Source of the DNA: Cannabis sativa
Taxonomy: Eukaryota; Streptophyta; Magnoliopsida; Rosales; Cannabaceae
Assembly (NCBI RefSeq): GCF_029168945.1
Contig: NC_083605.1
Span: 33,865,280-33,929,279, forward strand
Direction: 5' to 3'
DNA: 64,000 nucleotides
Shown here piece after piece: positions 1 through 10,715 of the stretch (the first letter of the stretch is position 1; each line of letters starts with the position of its first letter). Position numbers and translations under genes: made by a program. The notes under the pieces were generated by a model. The model was not told the origin of the DNA and did not search any database. It saw only the letters and a program-made list of their open reading frames with translations.

Positions 1-1230
1 TTCAAAAGTTTAATTCTCATGATTTGTCATTTCACTAGATTTAGACTGACATGATAATCGGCAATAAGGTATACTTAAACCTTGGATAAGTGTTATGTCC
101 TTTCCAGGGCATTGGTAAAGTTTACCAATATCGGATGTATAGAGTATACATTGGATGGGACTGATATTGAACCCGAGTAAGATATCTTATACTTACTGTT
201 ATATCTTTCTACGTCAATATCACTGGTTGATCTTAGGTCTACAGATCTTAATCATGATATGGTTAGGTTCAGCTTAGTTGTATTATTTATGTTCTTAGAT
301 GTGTTCATGGAAGCTAACAAATTGTTATGGTGGATATTTACATCTTGGGAACATAGTAGTTCAATTGAGTGGAAGCGCTAATTATAGATATGGAATCTAT
401 AGCTTCTCTAAGTATTTAGAAGTGAAACTATGATTTCCTTCGAGCTTGGATGAATAGAGAGAAATGATTGAGACCTCATTTCAGTAGTTATATTAGTTTA
501 CTGAAGTATCATTTATAGGTAGCTAAGTGTTTTAAGGATAAAATATATTGAAGGGTAGAACGGTAAATTTATCCCTATTCAGTGTAGATCATCTATAGAG
601 GATCCTTGACTATTAGGATTGTAACAATAGATAATCATAACATATCTATATCTTGGTACATATAGAGCGTTCTATATAATTAAGAGTGCTATTCAATTCC
701 AAATCTATAGTGGCGCAAGGTAGAATTAATAAGTTAGGGAATTTACTTGGTAAATTCTAGATCTACTTATTGGAAGCTCGGTTATATAGGTCCATGGTCC
801 CCTCACTAGTTGAGATAATACTGCTTGCAGACTCAGTTAATTGGTTTTAATTAATCAATTATAATTCTCAAATTAAACTATGTCTTGTTTATGAATTTTC
901 ACTAAGCAAGGGCTTAATTATGAAGAGAAGAGATTTTGGGGTTAATTTATTAATTAAGAGACTTTGTATGGCTTAATTAATAAATAATATAAATAGCAAT
1001 TTTATTTGATAATTAATTATAATTATTAAATAAATAGTTTTGGCATGTATATGATTGAATGGGAAAATATGGTATTATTAAAAGAAGAATAAGTTGTTGA
1101 AATAAAGTGGCGAAATTGTAACTAGAGAATGGTCCCTTTTAGTGGCCAATCATAGTGTGAATTTTCGCCCAATAATGTATTCTTTTGTAATCCATATAAT
1201 TCAAACCTAAGCCCTAGTTGAAGCACTATA
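1..1230 (+). mobile_element. Partial family-L LTR, truncated at both ends
   Basis: This stretch is the reverse complement of much of solo LTR B (16.5-17.8 kb), with the same order of blocks, so it is a family-L LTR in + orientation. The 5' end lies outside the window. Similarity is lost near the CACTATAAAAGG segment at about 1225, before the U5 end seen in other copies, so the 3' end has been deleted. No coding capacity is visible. The right boundary is approximate. Confidence 0.75.
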
Positions 1231-1562
1231 AAAGGTTCAATATCCACTAACTCAGAAGGGTATTTTTGTAAATTTTTTTACCGCTGAGAGTATTTTTTGT
1301 CATTTTACATATTTATGGGTTTAAATATGTATGAGATTTTGGTGATGATATAATAGTTAATTTTCTTGGCATGTGCATAATGCCTAATAAATATATATCT
1401 GTGGATATTAAATGGCTGTGTGATTTGTTTGATTTTGTTACATATTATTATTGGCGTGGAAATAATAATAATGACATGTGTTAACTTATAATATAGTATA
1501 ATAATATTTGTGAATATTATTGGTAAATATTATTATAGTAGTAAATGGTATATTTAACACAC

Positions 1563-1573
1563 TTATTATTATA

Positions 1574-1651
<78 letters not shown>
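1563..1651. repeat. (TTA)n microsatellite
   Basis: About 29 near-perfect TTA/ATT trinucleotide units within the Gypsy LTR region. Reading frames across it give only poly-Ile or poly-Asn and are not genes. Confidence 0.97.
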
Positions 1652-1652
<1 letters not shown>

Positions 1653-2974
1653 TGATAATGTATATATACATAAGGTAATGTATATACGATACCAATACCT
1701 ATAACAACCGATTTATATGGAATGAGAATCGTTCCTTTTCGGTTCAAGGCGATAGTTTTGCTCGGGTTCAAACACGTTAGAGATTGGTTATTGGGTTCAA
1801 AATTTGTACGTCAAAAGAGTGAAACAGAGAGAGTATACGGTTATGCGATATATCGAGTTTTTTTTCGTTCTTGGAGTGGAGTGCCACCTGGGTGAAGTGG
1901 GGGTTTGAGATCACTTATGTACGACTTAAGGAAGCCTTTTAGCATTGTATAAGGGTCAGAGGTCACTGTTTCGAGTTTCACCATTGTTGAAGCTTCGAAG
2001 GTACGACTTAGAACGGACACGAATTTGAACGTGTTTAAGCTTGTTCTTGGGTCAAGGGAGGTTAGATATGAGTGTATGGGACCCTAAGGATTATTTTTGA
2101 CGTAAGAAAACGAAGCTTTAACGTGCAAAGAGAAGGAATACGATTTTGACTCCATTAAAGACGGTACACCACCAACGAAGGAGACAACTCTGATCTACCA
2201 ACTTGGGCCTCTTTTCTTGCATTGATCTTGATCGTTTTGAGATCCTGAGCACTGTGGAGAGCTTCCCCAATCGAAAGGATGCGTCAACAGCAATCGGGGA
2301 CAAAGTTACACTTTATCGGCGACAAAACTGACGTGAACGTCGACGATCACGTTCTGGGCTATTCTGAGGATCTTGTTCGCAACAAGAAAATTCATTGAGG
2401 TGCTCGAGGTATCAAGTGCGGTCTTAGCAACTGAGATAAGAAGAGTTGGAATTGTGCACAGGGTGTATGTTTATGCATACAACTCGGGTTGGGTTGCTAT
2501 TTAATTTGATTATGTATTGTGATGATTTCCTTACATAATTAGCATCGTTAGCATGAGAATAGTGTTAGGGTCTTACTGCTTGTGTGAGCATAACACTTGC
2601 AGGTTATAACTTTATCATGGGTGAGTATAATTTATAGTAAATGATTGCCCTGTTGGATGCCAAGTGTGAGAATAACACAAGGCAGGGCAGGTTACCTCAT
2701 GTCTGATAAACATGAGTGTATAGTTGATTATCGTATGTGAGTATAATGTGCAATATGAGACTTGATTTATGCATGTGAGAACAACATGCATTGTGAATAT
2801 ATTTTATGGAATGTGAATTATTGATGATTAGTATTAAGAGTAACTTATGTCAAGTATCTAGTTAGGAGGGTTATGTCCTACATAGCTCTTCTTACTGGGT
2901 GTTAGCTCACGGGTACTCTGCATGCAGGTAAGGATAAGGCTAAGCAGTGAGATTGAAGAACTCGAGGCGTGGAC

Positions 2975-3357
2975 TGTAACATCCCCGTCTCAAGCCTCCA
3001 TTAGGTCCTTACACCCACAGAATAATGGCTCTTATACACGAGTACGCCACTCTGGCTACTTCATGGACTGATGACTGACCCTACAGACCAACACAAGTGT
3101 TTTCAGCGTGCTTTTTCCTCGCTCGCACACTTCCTGGGAAAACTTGCCAGGAGGTCACCCATCCTAAAATTGTTCCAGGCCAAGCACGCTTAACTGTGGA
3201 GTTCTTTCGTGATGGGATACCGAAAAACAAGATGCACCTTGTTGATATAGGTACTACCAATCAATCCATTTAAGCTCTCTTTAACTGTGTAGTCCCATAC
3301 ATACACAACCTCAGAATCATCACACTTGACCTTCCCCAGGTGGTGTTGGATTGCACA
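2975..3357 (-). repeat. Cassandra LTR 1
   Basis: A 383-bp LTR on the minus strand. Its 5S-like segment lies at about 3131-3208, including the box A equivalent AAGCGTGCTTGG and the box C equivalent around GATGGGTGACCTCCTGG on the minus strand. Confidence 0.85.
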
Positions 3358-3471
3358 GCTTACCCGGTGTTTCCCCATCACGGGACTACTGACTGTCACA
3401 ATCACTCCCCTTACCGGGTCCGACATCCTCGTCGACCACACTTTCGGCTGGGTCAAGGCTCTGATACCATT
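3358..3471 (-). other. Cassandra internal domain with tRNA-Met primer site
   Basis: A 114-bp internal region between two minus-strand LTRs. Next to LTR 2 it reads, on the minus strand, TGGTATCAGAGCC followed by TTGACC, a perfect match to the usual plant initiator-tRNA-Met primer binding site. The region is non-coding. Confidence 0.85.
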
Positions 3472-3855
3472 TGTAACATCCCCGCCTCAAGCCTCCATTA
3501 AGTCCTTACACCCACGGAATGAATGGCTCTTATACACGAGTACGCCACTCTATTTACTTCATGGACTGATGACTGACCCTACAGATCAACACAAGTGTTT
3601 TCAGCGTGCTTTGTCCTCACTCGCACGCTTCCTGGGAAAACTTCTCAGGAGGTCACCCATCTTAAAATTGCTCCAGGCCAAGCACGCTTAACTGTGGAGT
3701 TCTTTCGTGATGGGCTACCGAAAAACAAGATGCACCTTGTTGATATAGGTAGTACCAATCAATCCATTTAAGCTCTCTTCAACTGTGTAGTCCCATACCT
3801 ACACAGCCTCAGAATCATCACACTTGACCTTCCCCAGGTGGTGTGGGATTGCACA
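3472..3855 (-). repeat. Cassandra LTR 2
   Basis: A 384-bp minus-strand LTR, collinear with LTR 1, with its 5S-like segment at about 3627-3703. It is followed by another partial internal domain that runs into the palindrome centre. Confidence 0.85.
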
Positions 3856-3963
3856 ACTTACCTGGTGTTTCTCCTTACGGATCACGGGACTACTGACTGT
3901 CACAATCGTACCCCGTAAGGGGGGTCGATTGTGATAGTCAGTAGTCTCGTGATCCGTAAGGGC

Positions 3964-3993
3964 CCAATGGAGGCCTGAAGCGGGGACGTTACA
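3964..3993 (+). repeat. Cassandra LTR remnant (LTR 3)
   Basis: Only the last 30 bp or so of a plus-strand LTR remain, ending GGGGACGTTACA. About 350 bp including the 5S-like part are missing. A slightly mutated primer site, TGGTATCAAAGCC, follows at 3996-4008. Confidence 0.75.
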
Positions 3994-4114
3994 AATGGTA
4001 TCAAAGCCTTGACCCAGCCGGAAGTGTGGTCGACGAGGACGTAGGACCCCGTAAGGGGGGGTGATTGTGACAGTCGGTAGTCTCGTGATCCGTAAGGGGA
4101 AATAGCGGGTAAGA

Positions 4115-4496
4115 TGTGCAATCCCACATCGCTTGGGGAAGGTCAAGTGTGATGATTCTGAGACTGTGTAGGTATGGGACTGCATAGTTGAAGAGAGCTT
4201 AAATGGATTGATTGGTACTACCTATATCAACAAGGGCATCTTGTTTTTCGGTAGCCCATCACGAAAGAACTCCACATTTAAGCGTGCTTGGCCTGGAGCA
4301 ATTTTAGGATGGGTGACATCCTGGGAAGTTTTCCCAGGAAGCATGCGAGTGAGGACAAAGCACGCTGAAAACACTTGTGTTGGTCTGTAGGGTCAGTCAT
4401 TAGTCCATGAAGTAGCCAGAGTGGCGTACTCGTGTATAAGAGCCATTACTCCGTGGGTGTAAGGACCTAATGGAGGCTTGAGGCGGGGATGTTACA
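4115..4496 (+). repeat. Cassandra LTR 4
   Basis: A 382-bp plus-strand LTR starting TGTGCAATCCCACATCG and ending GGCGGGGATGTTACA. It is the mirror image of LTR 1. Confidence 0.85.
4267..4341 (+). promoter_or_regulatory. 5S rRNA-derived internal promoter segment in Cassandra LTR 4
   Basis: The sequence follows plant 5S rRNA closely: GAACTCC, then AAGCGTGCTTGG (box A region, about 4280-4291), then GGATGGGTGACATCCTGGGA (box C region, about 4308-4327). In 5S genes these positions bind TFIIIA and recruit RNA polymerase III. Cassandra is known to carry them in its LTRs. One box C base differs from the usual GACCTCC. Whether this copy is transcribed is unknown. Confidence 0.8.
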
Positions 4497-4763
4497 AAAC
4501 GAGGATGTTACATGGACTGCATGTTAGGGGCCTACCACAGTATTTTATTTTAATGTTTTAAATGTTAAACATTGTGAATCTGTTATCTTGATTTAACTAG
4601 TTCTTATTTAAGTTTACGGTACTAAAAATATTTTTGTTTTAAACAGTGAGATCTCATGCTTAGATATTTTTCAATAAAGAAGTATTTTATTGTCTTTATC
4701 TTATTAAATTTTTTTATACGGACTATCCTGTGTGACATCTCGGGAAATCGGGGTGTTACAATA

Positions 4764-4775
4764 TGGTATCAGAGC
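4764..4775 (+). other. Gypsy primer binding site (tRNA-Met type)
   Basis: TGGTATCAGAGC lies three bases after the LTR end at 4760. It is the standard primer site for minus-strand DNA synthesis in many plant LTR retrotransposons. Confidence 0.9.
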
Positions 4776-4986
4776 AACACGGTCCTAAAGAATGTGGTTA
4801 ACCCTAACATGTAAAGTTCACCGCCATGAGACGAGCTCGACTCACTGTACTATAAGTGGTTATTACTTATAATTAAGTTGTCTTTAAATTCTGCACGTGG
4901 GAGTGTAATATTCTTTTCATGTAAAATTGATGATGAAAATGATCTTTCTTGATTTGTTTTGGTCTGTGTTGTTCAGGAGTTTAAAA

Positions 4987-5662
4987 ATGTCGCCTGGAAG
5001 GTCAGTCAGATTGGGTAAAGGTTGAGGTCGAGATCGAGGTCGAGTTCGAGGCCGAGATAGAGGCCAAGATGATGGATGGATGAATGAACCACCTCAAGCA
5101 CCATAGGAATGGGAAGAGCGCCTTACCGCATTAGAAGGAACCATTCGTAGGCAAAATGAAGAACTTCGTCAGCTGAGACATCAACCAGAGCTGCCAATTC
5201 AAATAAGGCCGCCAGAGCCAGACCCACCAGCTGCGGTGGTATATCCTGCTACAGAGGCTAGACATGAGATGTTTGTATAGAGATTTCGAAAACAACACCC
5301 ACCTGAGTTTGAGGGAGGCATAGACCGAGTGGTGGCTGAAGAGTGGATGAGTCGCATAGAAAGGATTTTACAGATGTTAAGGGTCGATGGGAATGACCGA
5401 GTGAAGTGTGCATCATACATCCTGAGGAAAGATGCTCGTATCTTGTGGGAGGTGGTGGAGCAAACAAAGAATGTAGATACCATGAATTGGGATGATTTCA
5501 AAAGGGTCTTTAATGAGAAATATTATAACTCAACAGTTCTAGCAGCAAAGGTCAATGAATTTACTGGATTAGCCCAAGGGAGCCTTACTGTTACAGAGTA
5601 TGCACGAAAATTTGATAGATTGGCAAAATTCGCTCCAGATTTGGTACCTACTGATAGAGTGC
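4987..5662 (+). pseudogene. Ty3/Gypsy gag, 5' part, broken
   Basis: The nucleocapsid gene of the oldest element begins at ATG 4987 with the peptide MSPGRSVRLGKG, then an RG-rich stretch. The conserved gag core follows (EFEGG, ILRKDARILWEVVE, WDDFKRVFNEKYY, LTVTEYARKFDRLAKFAP), as in the Retrotrans_gag family that forms the virus-like particle. At least three in-frame stops lie before 5300, so it is dead. Element A is inserted after VPTDRV, at 5663, and the frame resumes at 15650. The inserted DNA is flanked by AGTGC/AGTGT. Confidence 0.85.
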
Positions 5663-7610
5663 TGTTGGTATTATATTTATCCAGGATCTTAGATCTATTT
5701 GCAAGTATGTTGATTTAACAACCTAATATTGAACTTCTAAAACGATGAACTAAACACATAAAAGTTAAGAATAACTTACAGTGATTGCAGCGGAATTAAT
5801 GTCTCCTTCCACTCAGATCTCTAACCCTTGATTCCTGTCTGTAGCAGAGTATAATCAAGATCTGAGCCCGAAAGTTCTTCAGTTGGATGTGATCCTTCAC
5901 AGTCTTCCAAACTATGATGAGATACTGAATGATGTGAGTGGGCACTTCTCTCTCACTAGGGATTTCGAAATTTCTCTCTTGTTTTTCTCTCTTGATTTCG
6001 TGTGACACACTTTGCAAAGCAAAGTTTTCTCAAGCAAAAACATCCATAGAAAGAGAGGAAAGGGGCTGCTATAAATAGGAAAAGGGAAGATCACAACTTT
6101 CCAAATAAACAGTTTCCTCTTTTACTGTGTAATTGAATAACTGCCTTATTTAGTGTGATTCACCACTTTCCTATTTAGGCTAGGCTTTGATTAGCAATTA
6201 AATGACAAATTAAATTGAAAAATAATAATTGGGAAAAAGCAATGATGTGGCCGGCCATGGTGTGAATGGGCCTCACATGGATTTTGCAGTTTCCTCAATT
6301 TTATTTCTATTTCTCCAAAAATGCCATTTTTCCAATTCTAATCATTTAAATGCCAAAACTAATTATTTAATAACTAAAATAGATTATTAAATAATATTGC
6401 CATTTAAAATTAATTATTAATTCAGACATGCAAAGTCTCATAATTAATAATTAAACCTAGAAACCCTCTTATTTACAATTTCATCCTTAAACTGTGAGAA
6501 TTCACAAATTAGACATAGTCTAACTTTTAGAATTATACTTGATTAATCATAAATCAATTATAGAGTCCTACAAACAGTATAGTCTCAACTAGAATGGGGA
6601 CCATGGATCTATATTCTGAGCTTCCAATAAGTTGAACCGATTTACCAAGTAAATCCCTAACTAATTAATTCCTCGTTGAATCCACTCTTAGAACTTGGAA
6701 TTGCACTCTCAGACTTATATAGAGCATATCATATGTTTCACGATATCAATATGCTATCTCCTTTAACCATTGTTATAATCTTAATGTGATTTAGAGATCC
6801 TCTATATAGATGATTTACATCGAGACGGGACCAATTTACCGTTTACACCCCTCAATGTATTTTGCCCATTTGAACACTTAGTTACCTGTAAATGATGTTT
6901 TAGTGATCTAATATATAGTCACTGAAACAAGAGCTCATCCATTTACTTCTATTTAACTAAGCTCAAAAGGAATCATCACTTTACTTCTATACACCAGTAG
7001 AAGCTATAGATTTCCATATTTATGTTTAGCACTCCCTATTCAGTTATGCTATCATGTTCCCAAAATATATGTATTATCCTGACTCAAAGCAGGCTTTAAC
7101 TAATAAATCAAAGAACAAGAATAGCACTCCTGAGATTGAGCCTAAGCATATCAGGATTTAGATTCTCTTAATCTAAGATCAACTTCTGACATTGACTTGG
7201 AAAGATACAACGGTAAGTTTACAATATCTTTAACCAAGTTCAATATCGGTCCAGTCCAATGCATACTCCATGCATTCGAAACCAGTATACTTTGCCAATG
7301 TTCTGGAAAGAACATAACACTTACTCCAAGTGTAAGTATACTTCATCGCTGATTATCACATCAGTGTAAATCCAAAACACTGATGAACAGGGACCAAATC
7401 TTTTGAATCATATAATCACAATCACATTCCACTGTATTGACGATACTGTAATTGTGAATAACTATATGTTCTGGATTTAACTGATTTTGTGCATATATCA
7501 AGTATATGTATTAAACCATAAACATGTAACATACATGTAATCATACTTCACTTTTAAATTGATAACTAATTAGATTGTAATGAGTTTTATTTAGGGCATA
7601 AAACCCAACA
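5663..7610 (-). repeat. Element A 3' LTR
   Basis: Runs TGTTGGTATTATATTTATCC to GCATAAAACCCAACA on the + strand. It matches 13702-15649 end to end with identical length. Small frames inside it occur in both copies and have no protein signature. Confidence 0.93.
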
Positions 7611-7625
7611 AACTCCCACTTGCAC
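7611..7625 (-). other. Element A polypurine tract
   Basis: On the minus strand it reads GTGCAAGTGGGAGTT immediately before the 3' LTR. That is where the RNase H-resistant primer for plus-strand DNA synthesis should be. The same tract is found next to the matching LTRs of C, D and E. Confidence 0.8.
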
Positions 7626-9370
7626 TAACATAAAACAAGTAGTGCATTACAATCAATCTTTTGTCTTGATCCTCTGATCAAGTGTAGTATCTTTGAATCC
7701 ACCCATATATCTGGAATCAGGTTCATGAGACACATGAAACCTTCCTAACTTATGCTTTACTCATCAAGGGATACTGAAATCCTTACTGCCCATTAAGTAC
7801 ATCTGAACAACCAGAAGACATATCTCTCAAATTTTAAAATTTGGAATTGAGATAAAGCAGTGTAGAATTTTCTTCAGTAAAATAACTTTCTGGTAATTTT
7901 GAATTTACAAAGTTATATCTTCTCTGATGAAGCTTGAATTATTATAGATGGGTTTTAACACTCTTCTATAATGATTCCTCCACCCCCAGAGTAACCACCA
8001 TCTCACAATGAGTCGGTGTGCATATCAGGATCACTAATGCATAGTTCCTTAATAACATATACGTCACTTTTGTAAATCTTTCTTGATTGTCCCTTAATGT
8101 TCCCCATTTGATTACATCTCAGATGGCTCCCACTCAATAGCAGATGTCTGGTTAGAAACTTTTAACCTTTTACTATTGTTTCTGGGAACATCTCATTGTG
8201 ACTTATTATCTTAAGCTGAAACTGTAAGTTTCTTTAAGATTAGGTCAACAACATAGCAGTCTAGTATTTGAAGTGAAAAATACTTGCTAGAGATTTAAGC
8301 AATCAAATCAAGATACCATAAAATGTTATGAGAAATAGACATCTTGAATCAGTCTTTCGAATAGACTATGCAAGAATTCTTCTATCTTACTCTCATAATT
8401 CTGATAAGTTATTTCTATCCATGTGAATGGTTAGACTTGTTTTTATCAGAGGTGTTCTTAAGTTCCTATCACAATTATTAACCAAAAGAAGATGGGTAAA
8501 GAATTTTAATATTCTCCCACTCAACCAAGGTAATGTGAAACAGTATCAAAGAACTTTAATGGTATCAATAATTATTACAACAGTAAATCTAAACTGGAAC
8601 ATATAATCAAGATCAAGAATTTATTCTGATAATAGCTAATTTATTATATTATTTCCATGTTTAAAATTATGTGTCACAAAGGGTACTGTAGAATAAAATC
8701 CACCCCTAAGTTTATAGAGATTATGGTCCACCCCTAAAGGTTGTAAATCTCTAAGTGTGATAGAGAGTCTGTGGAGTTGAATATAATCCAGAGTTCATTA
8801 GATATAAAAAATCGTTTGAACTGCATATTATTCTTAACTTTTCTCCACCCCTATCAGATCAAAAGATCTTTTTATTAAACAAATTCTCTAACAATTATTC
8901 ATAAACATAGAAAAAACTTCTAGTGTTTATGTAGTAATAACTCTGTAAAGAGTTTAAATACTTTTTGAATTTGCATCAATAATAAAAACACATACACATT
9001 CAAACATAATAAATATAATAATCGGTAATAGATAAAATAAAGAACTGAAGCTCAACTCATAAATTGCAATATAATTGAAAAAGATATTTTATTATAAACC
9101 AAAAAAAATTGTTTGCAATATTTATGAGAACCAAACAGGGAATTAAGATCCCAAACTTGAAATCCAAATTGTTTGAAAAACTAAACAATTAATTCAAATG
9201 AAAGAGCTTCTTCTTTATTGTAGACAATCTCCATCCACCATCCAGCTTTCTAATCCAACTCGTTAAGACAGCACCCGAGTTTAAGAAGCTTTAGCTATAA
9301 GAAGAATAATAAACAAGGTTAGTAGTCCAAAATTATTAATCCAAAAGGATAATAATTCACTAAAAACACA
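7626..9370 (-). other. Element A 3' non-coding interior
   Basis: No open frame of note. It contains spaced purine-rich motifs on the element strand: GAGTGGGAG at 8127-8135 and 8515-8523, and AGGGGTGGA around 8700, 8729 and 8845. These recur at matching places in C, D and E. A short frame near 9311-9345 resembles the start of a Copia protease (W-I-N-N-F-G, for W-I-x-D-S-G), which suggests this region decayed from a pol gene. Confidence 0.6.
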
Positions 9371-10243
9371 TCAGTTTATAAAGAAAATACCTTGTTTCTT
9401 TGCGAGATACTTAGGACATTGGGATTTCCAATGGCCTTTCTCATTGCAGTAGAAGCATTTTCCTTTTTGTGTATTGCCAGAAGCTCCAGCATTTTTGTTC
9501 CTAGCTGCATTCGCAGCTTGAGCTCGCTTCTTGGCATTTTTCCACTTCTTCTTATGATGGGATTTGGAAGTAGAAGCAACAAGTGCTTCAGGATTACTTG
9601 TCTTATTACCATTTCCAGAATTCTGAGGTTTATTCCCTCTTTTCTTGGGACCTCCAATCAAATTTTCATATGTCTGAAGGTCATTGACTAAAGTATGAAA
9701 GTCCTGTTCCTTCTTATTCATGACATAATTTGATGTGTAGGGCAGAAAATCTGGAGTCAGGCTATTCAAGATGAGACTCACTTGAGTAGTCTGATCCATT
9801 TCAGCACCATGATTCTGGGCTTCTTGGAAATAACTAGCCATCTGGAGAAGGTGATCACGCACATTCTGATGGGGTTCCATCCGTGCGTTGATGAATTTCT
9901 TAGTCGCGTCGAAACGAGACTGAATAGATGCCATACCTAATAGCTCAGTTAACTGCGTCATGATTTCTGCAGCCGTGACAGTGTTTGCAAACCTTGTTTT
10001 CAAGGTGTCAACCATGCTGGAAAGCATGAAGTAACGAGCTTTATTGTTAGCATTATGCCAACGCTCGAACTTCTCTTTTACAGCTTTGGTTGCATTGTCA
10101 CTTGGCTGCTCAGGGGACGGCTCAGTCAACACAAACGAGGCACTTTCACCTATGAGAGCAATATGAATGTTCTCTCTCCACTTTGGGAAGTTAGACCCAT
10201 TTAGCTTATTTTCAGTTAAGAGTGACAACATGGGATTTGACAT
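9371..10243 (-). CDS. gag: Copia-type Gag polyprotein of element A (intact, 290 aa)
   Basis: The capsid/nucleocapsid protein packages element RNA in cytoplasmic virus-like particles. Residues 1-60 hold the start typical of Copia gag (LNGSNFPKWRENI). About 80-205 form the UBN2/Retrotran_gag_2-like helical core (W-x-x-ANNKARYFMLSSM, RMEPHQNVRDHLLQMASYF, QVSLILNSLTPDF). About 205-255 are basic and low in complexity. A CCHC zinc knuckle, CFYCNEKGHWKSQC, lies at about 263-276. The first ATG gives MSNPMLSLLTENKLNG, matching the aligned start in element C. Gag ends after KKQG; an autonomous Copia would continue into protease. No stop interrupts it, so it may still be translated if the element is transcribed. 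The frames overlapping it in other phases are shadows. Confidence 0.93.
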   Translation of the reverse strand: MSNPMLSLLTENKLNGSNFPKWRENIHIALIGESASFVLTEPSPEQPSDNATKAVKEKFERWHNANNKARYFMLSSMVDTLKTRFANTVTAAEIMTQLTELLGMASIQSRFDATKKFINARMEPHQNVRDHLLQMASYFQEAQNHGAEMDQTTQVSLILNSLTPDFLPYTSNYVMNKKEQDFHTLVNDLQTYENLIGGPKKRGNKPQNSGNGNKTSNPEALVASTSKSHHKKKWKNAKKRAQAANAARNKNAGASGNTQKGKCFYCNEKGHWKSQCPKYLAKKQGIFFIN

Positions 10244-10609
10244 TTCAATTCAGGATACTACAAGATAATACATAGATATCAGTTATGGTTTATCACAAAA
10301 TCTCATTTAGAAATTATCAGCATACAGCAAGTAGGAATGACTAGAGAAAATACAAAAAAAAAAAAAATCAAACCTAAATAATTTCCAAGGTTTTCAACAA
10401 ACTGATATCAGTGTCCCGTTTAGGCGAGAGTCAAAGCTATCATTCATTGAATAGAGTTGTCAGCTCATCTAGAATAGCAAACATTCTAGCAACCTTTTAT
10501 TCGATCGAAAAGAGAATCTGACGTTGTCCCGTTTAGGCAAGAGTCAAGGTCATTCTTATTTCATGAGCTTCTACCATTGTTTCATATGTTTGTAAGTCTT
10601 ATACAGTAC

Positions 10610-10715
10610 CCACCATTAGGGTGGTTAATACCAATATAAAACACTTACAAACATACTTATCTTTCGAGATTAAACGGCGCTAACTTGCTAATGAACGTTC
10701 CTCCATTAGGGAGGA
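10610..10715 (-). other. Pair of CTAAT-loop hairpins in element A leader
   Basis: On the minus strand, TCCTCC-CTAAT-GGAGGA (10715-10699) and CCACC-CTAAT-GGTGG (10624-10610) form stem-loops with the same loop and different stems. Counterparts exist in C, D and E. Confidence 0.7.

Larger units (their letters stand above)
2975..4512. mobile_element. Palindromic multimer of Cassandra TRIM elements
   Basis: The order is: minus-strand LTR (2975-3357), internal (3358-3471), minus-strand LTR (3472-3855), truncated internal piece (3856 to about 3910), an inversion point near 3910, plus-strand internal piece, LTR remnant ending at 3993, internal (3994-4114), and plus-strand LTR (4115-4496). LTRs run TGTGCAATCC...GATGTTACA on their own strand. 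They carry 5S rRNA-like sequence, the hallmark of Cassandra. A 16-bp partial duplication of the LTR end follows at 4497-4512. The whole block is flanked by TGGAC (2970-2974 and 4513-4517), so it behaves as one insertion into the Gypsy LTR. No protein is encoded, as expected for a TRIM. Confidence 0.85.
1236..4760 (+). mobile_element. Ty3/Gypsy 5' LTR, interrupted and lacking a clear 5' end
   Basis: The LTR ends at 4760 with GGGGTGTTACA, directly before a tRNA-Met primer site. Without the Cassandra insertion at 2975-4512 it would be about 2 kb. I cannot find its expected TGTAACA-like start, and its left side abuts the truncated family-L LTR near 1230. That suggests a deletion took both ends. 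It belongs to the element whose gag, protease and polymerase pieces lie at 4987, 17948 and 30765. No second LTR of this element is seen in the window. Confidence 0.6.

Noticed and set aside
1486..1771. Poly-Ile/poly-Asn frames
   Set aside because: Translation of the (TTA)n microsatellite.
4267..4341. True 5S rRNA gene
   Set aside because: Only part of 5S is present, with changes, and it is embedded in a retrotransposon LTR.
3190..4390. Frames in the Cassandra array
   Set aside because: They run through LTRs and 5S-like non-coding sequence; Cassandra encodes no protein.
5796..6094. Identical 73-codon frames at 5796-6017 and 13835-14056
   Set aside because: They are the two LTR copies of element A; identity reflects the LTR, not coding constraint.
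9376..9691. Frames on both strands overlapping the gag of element A
   Set aside because: Shadows of the intact gag at 9371-10243; no independent signature.
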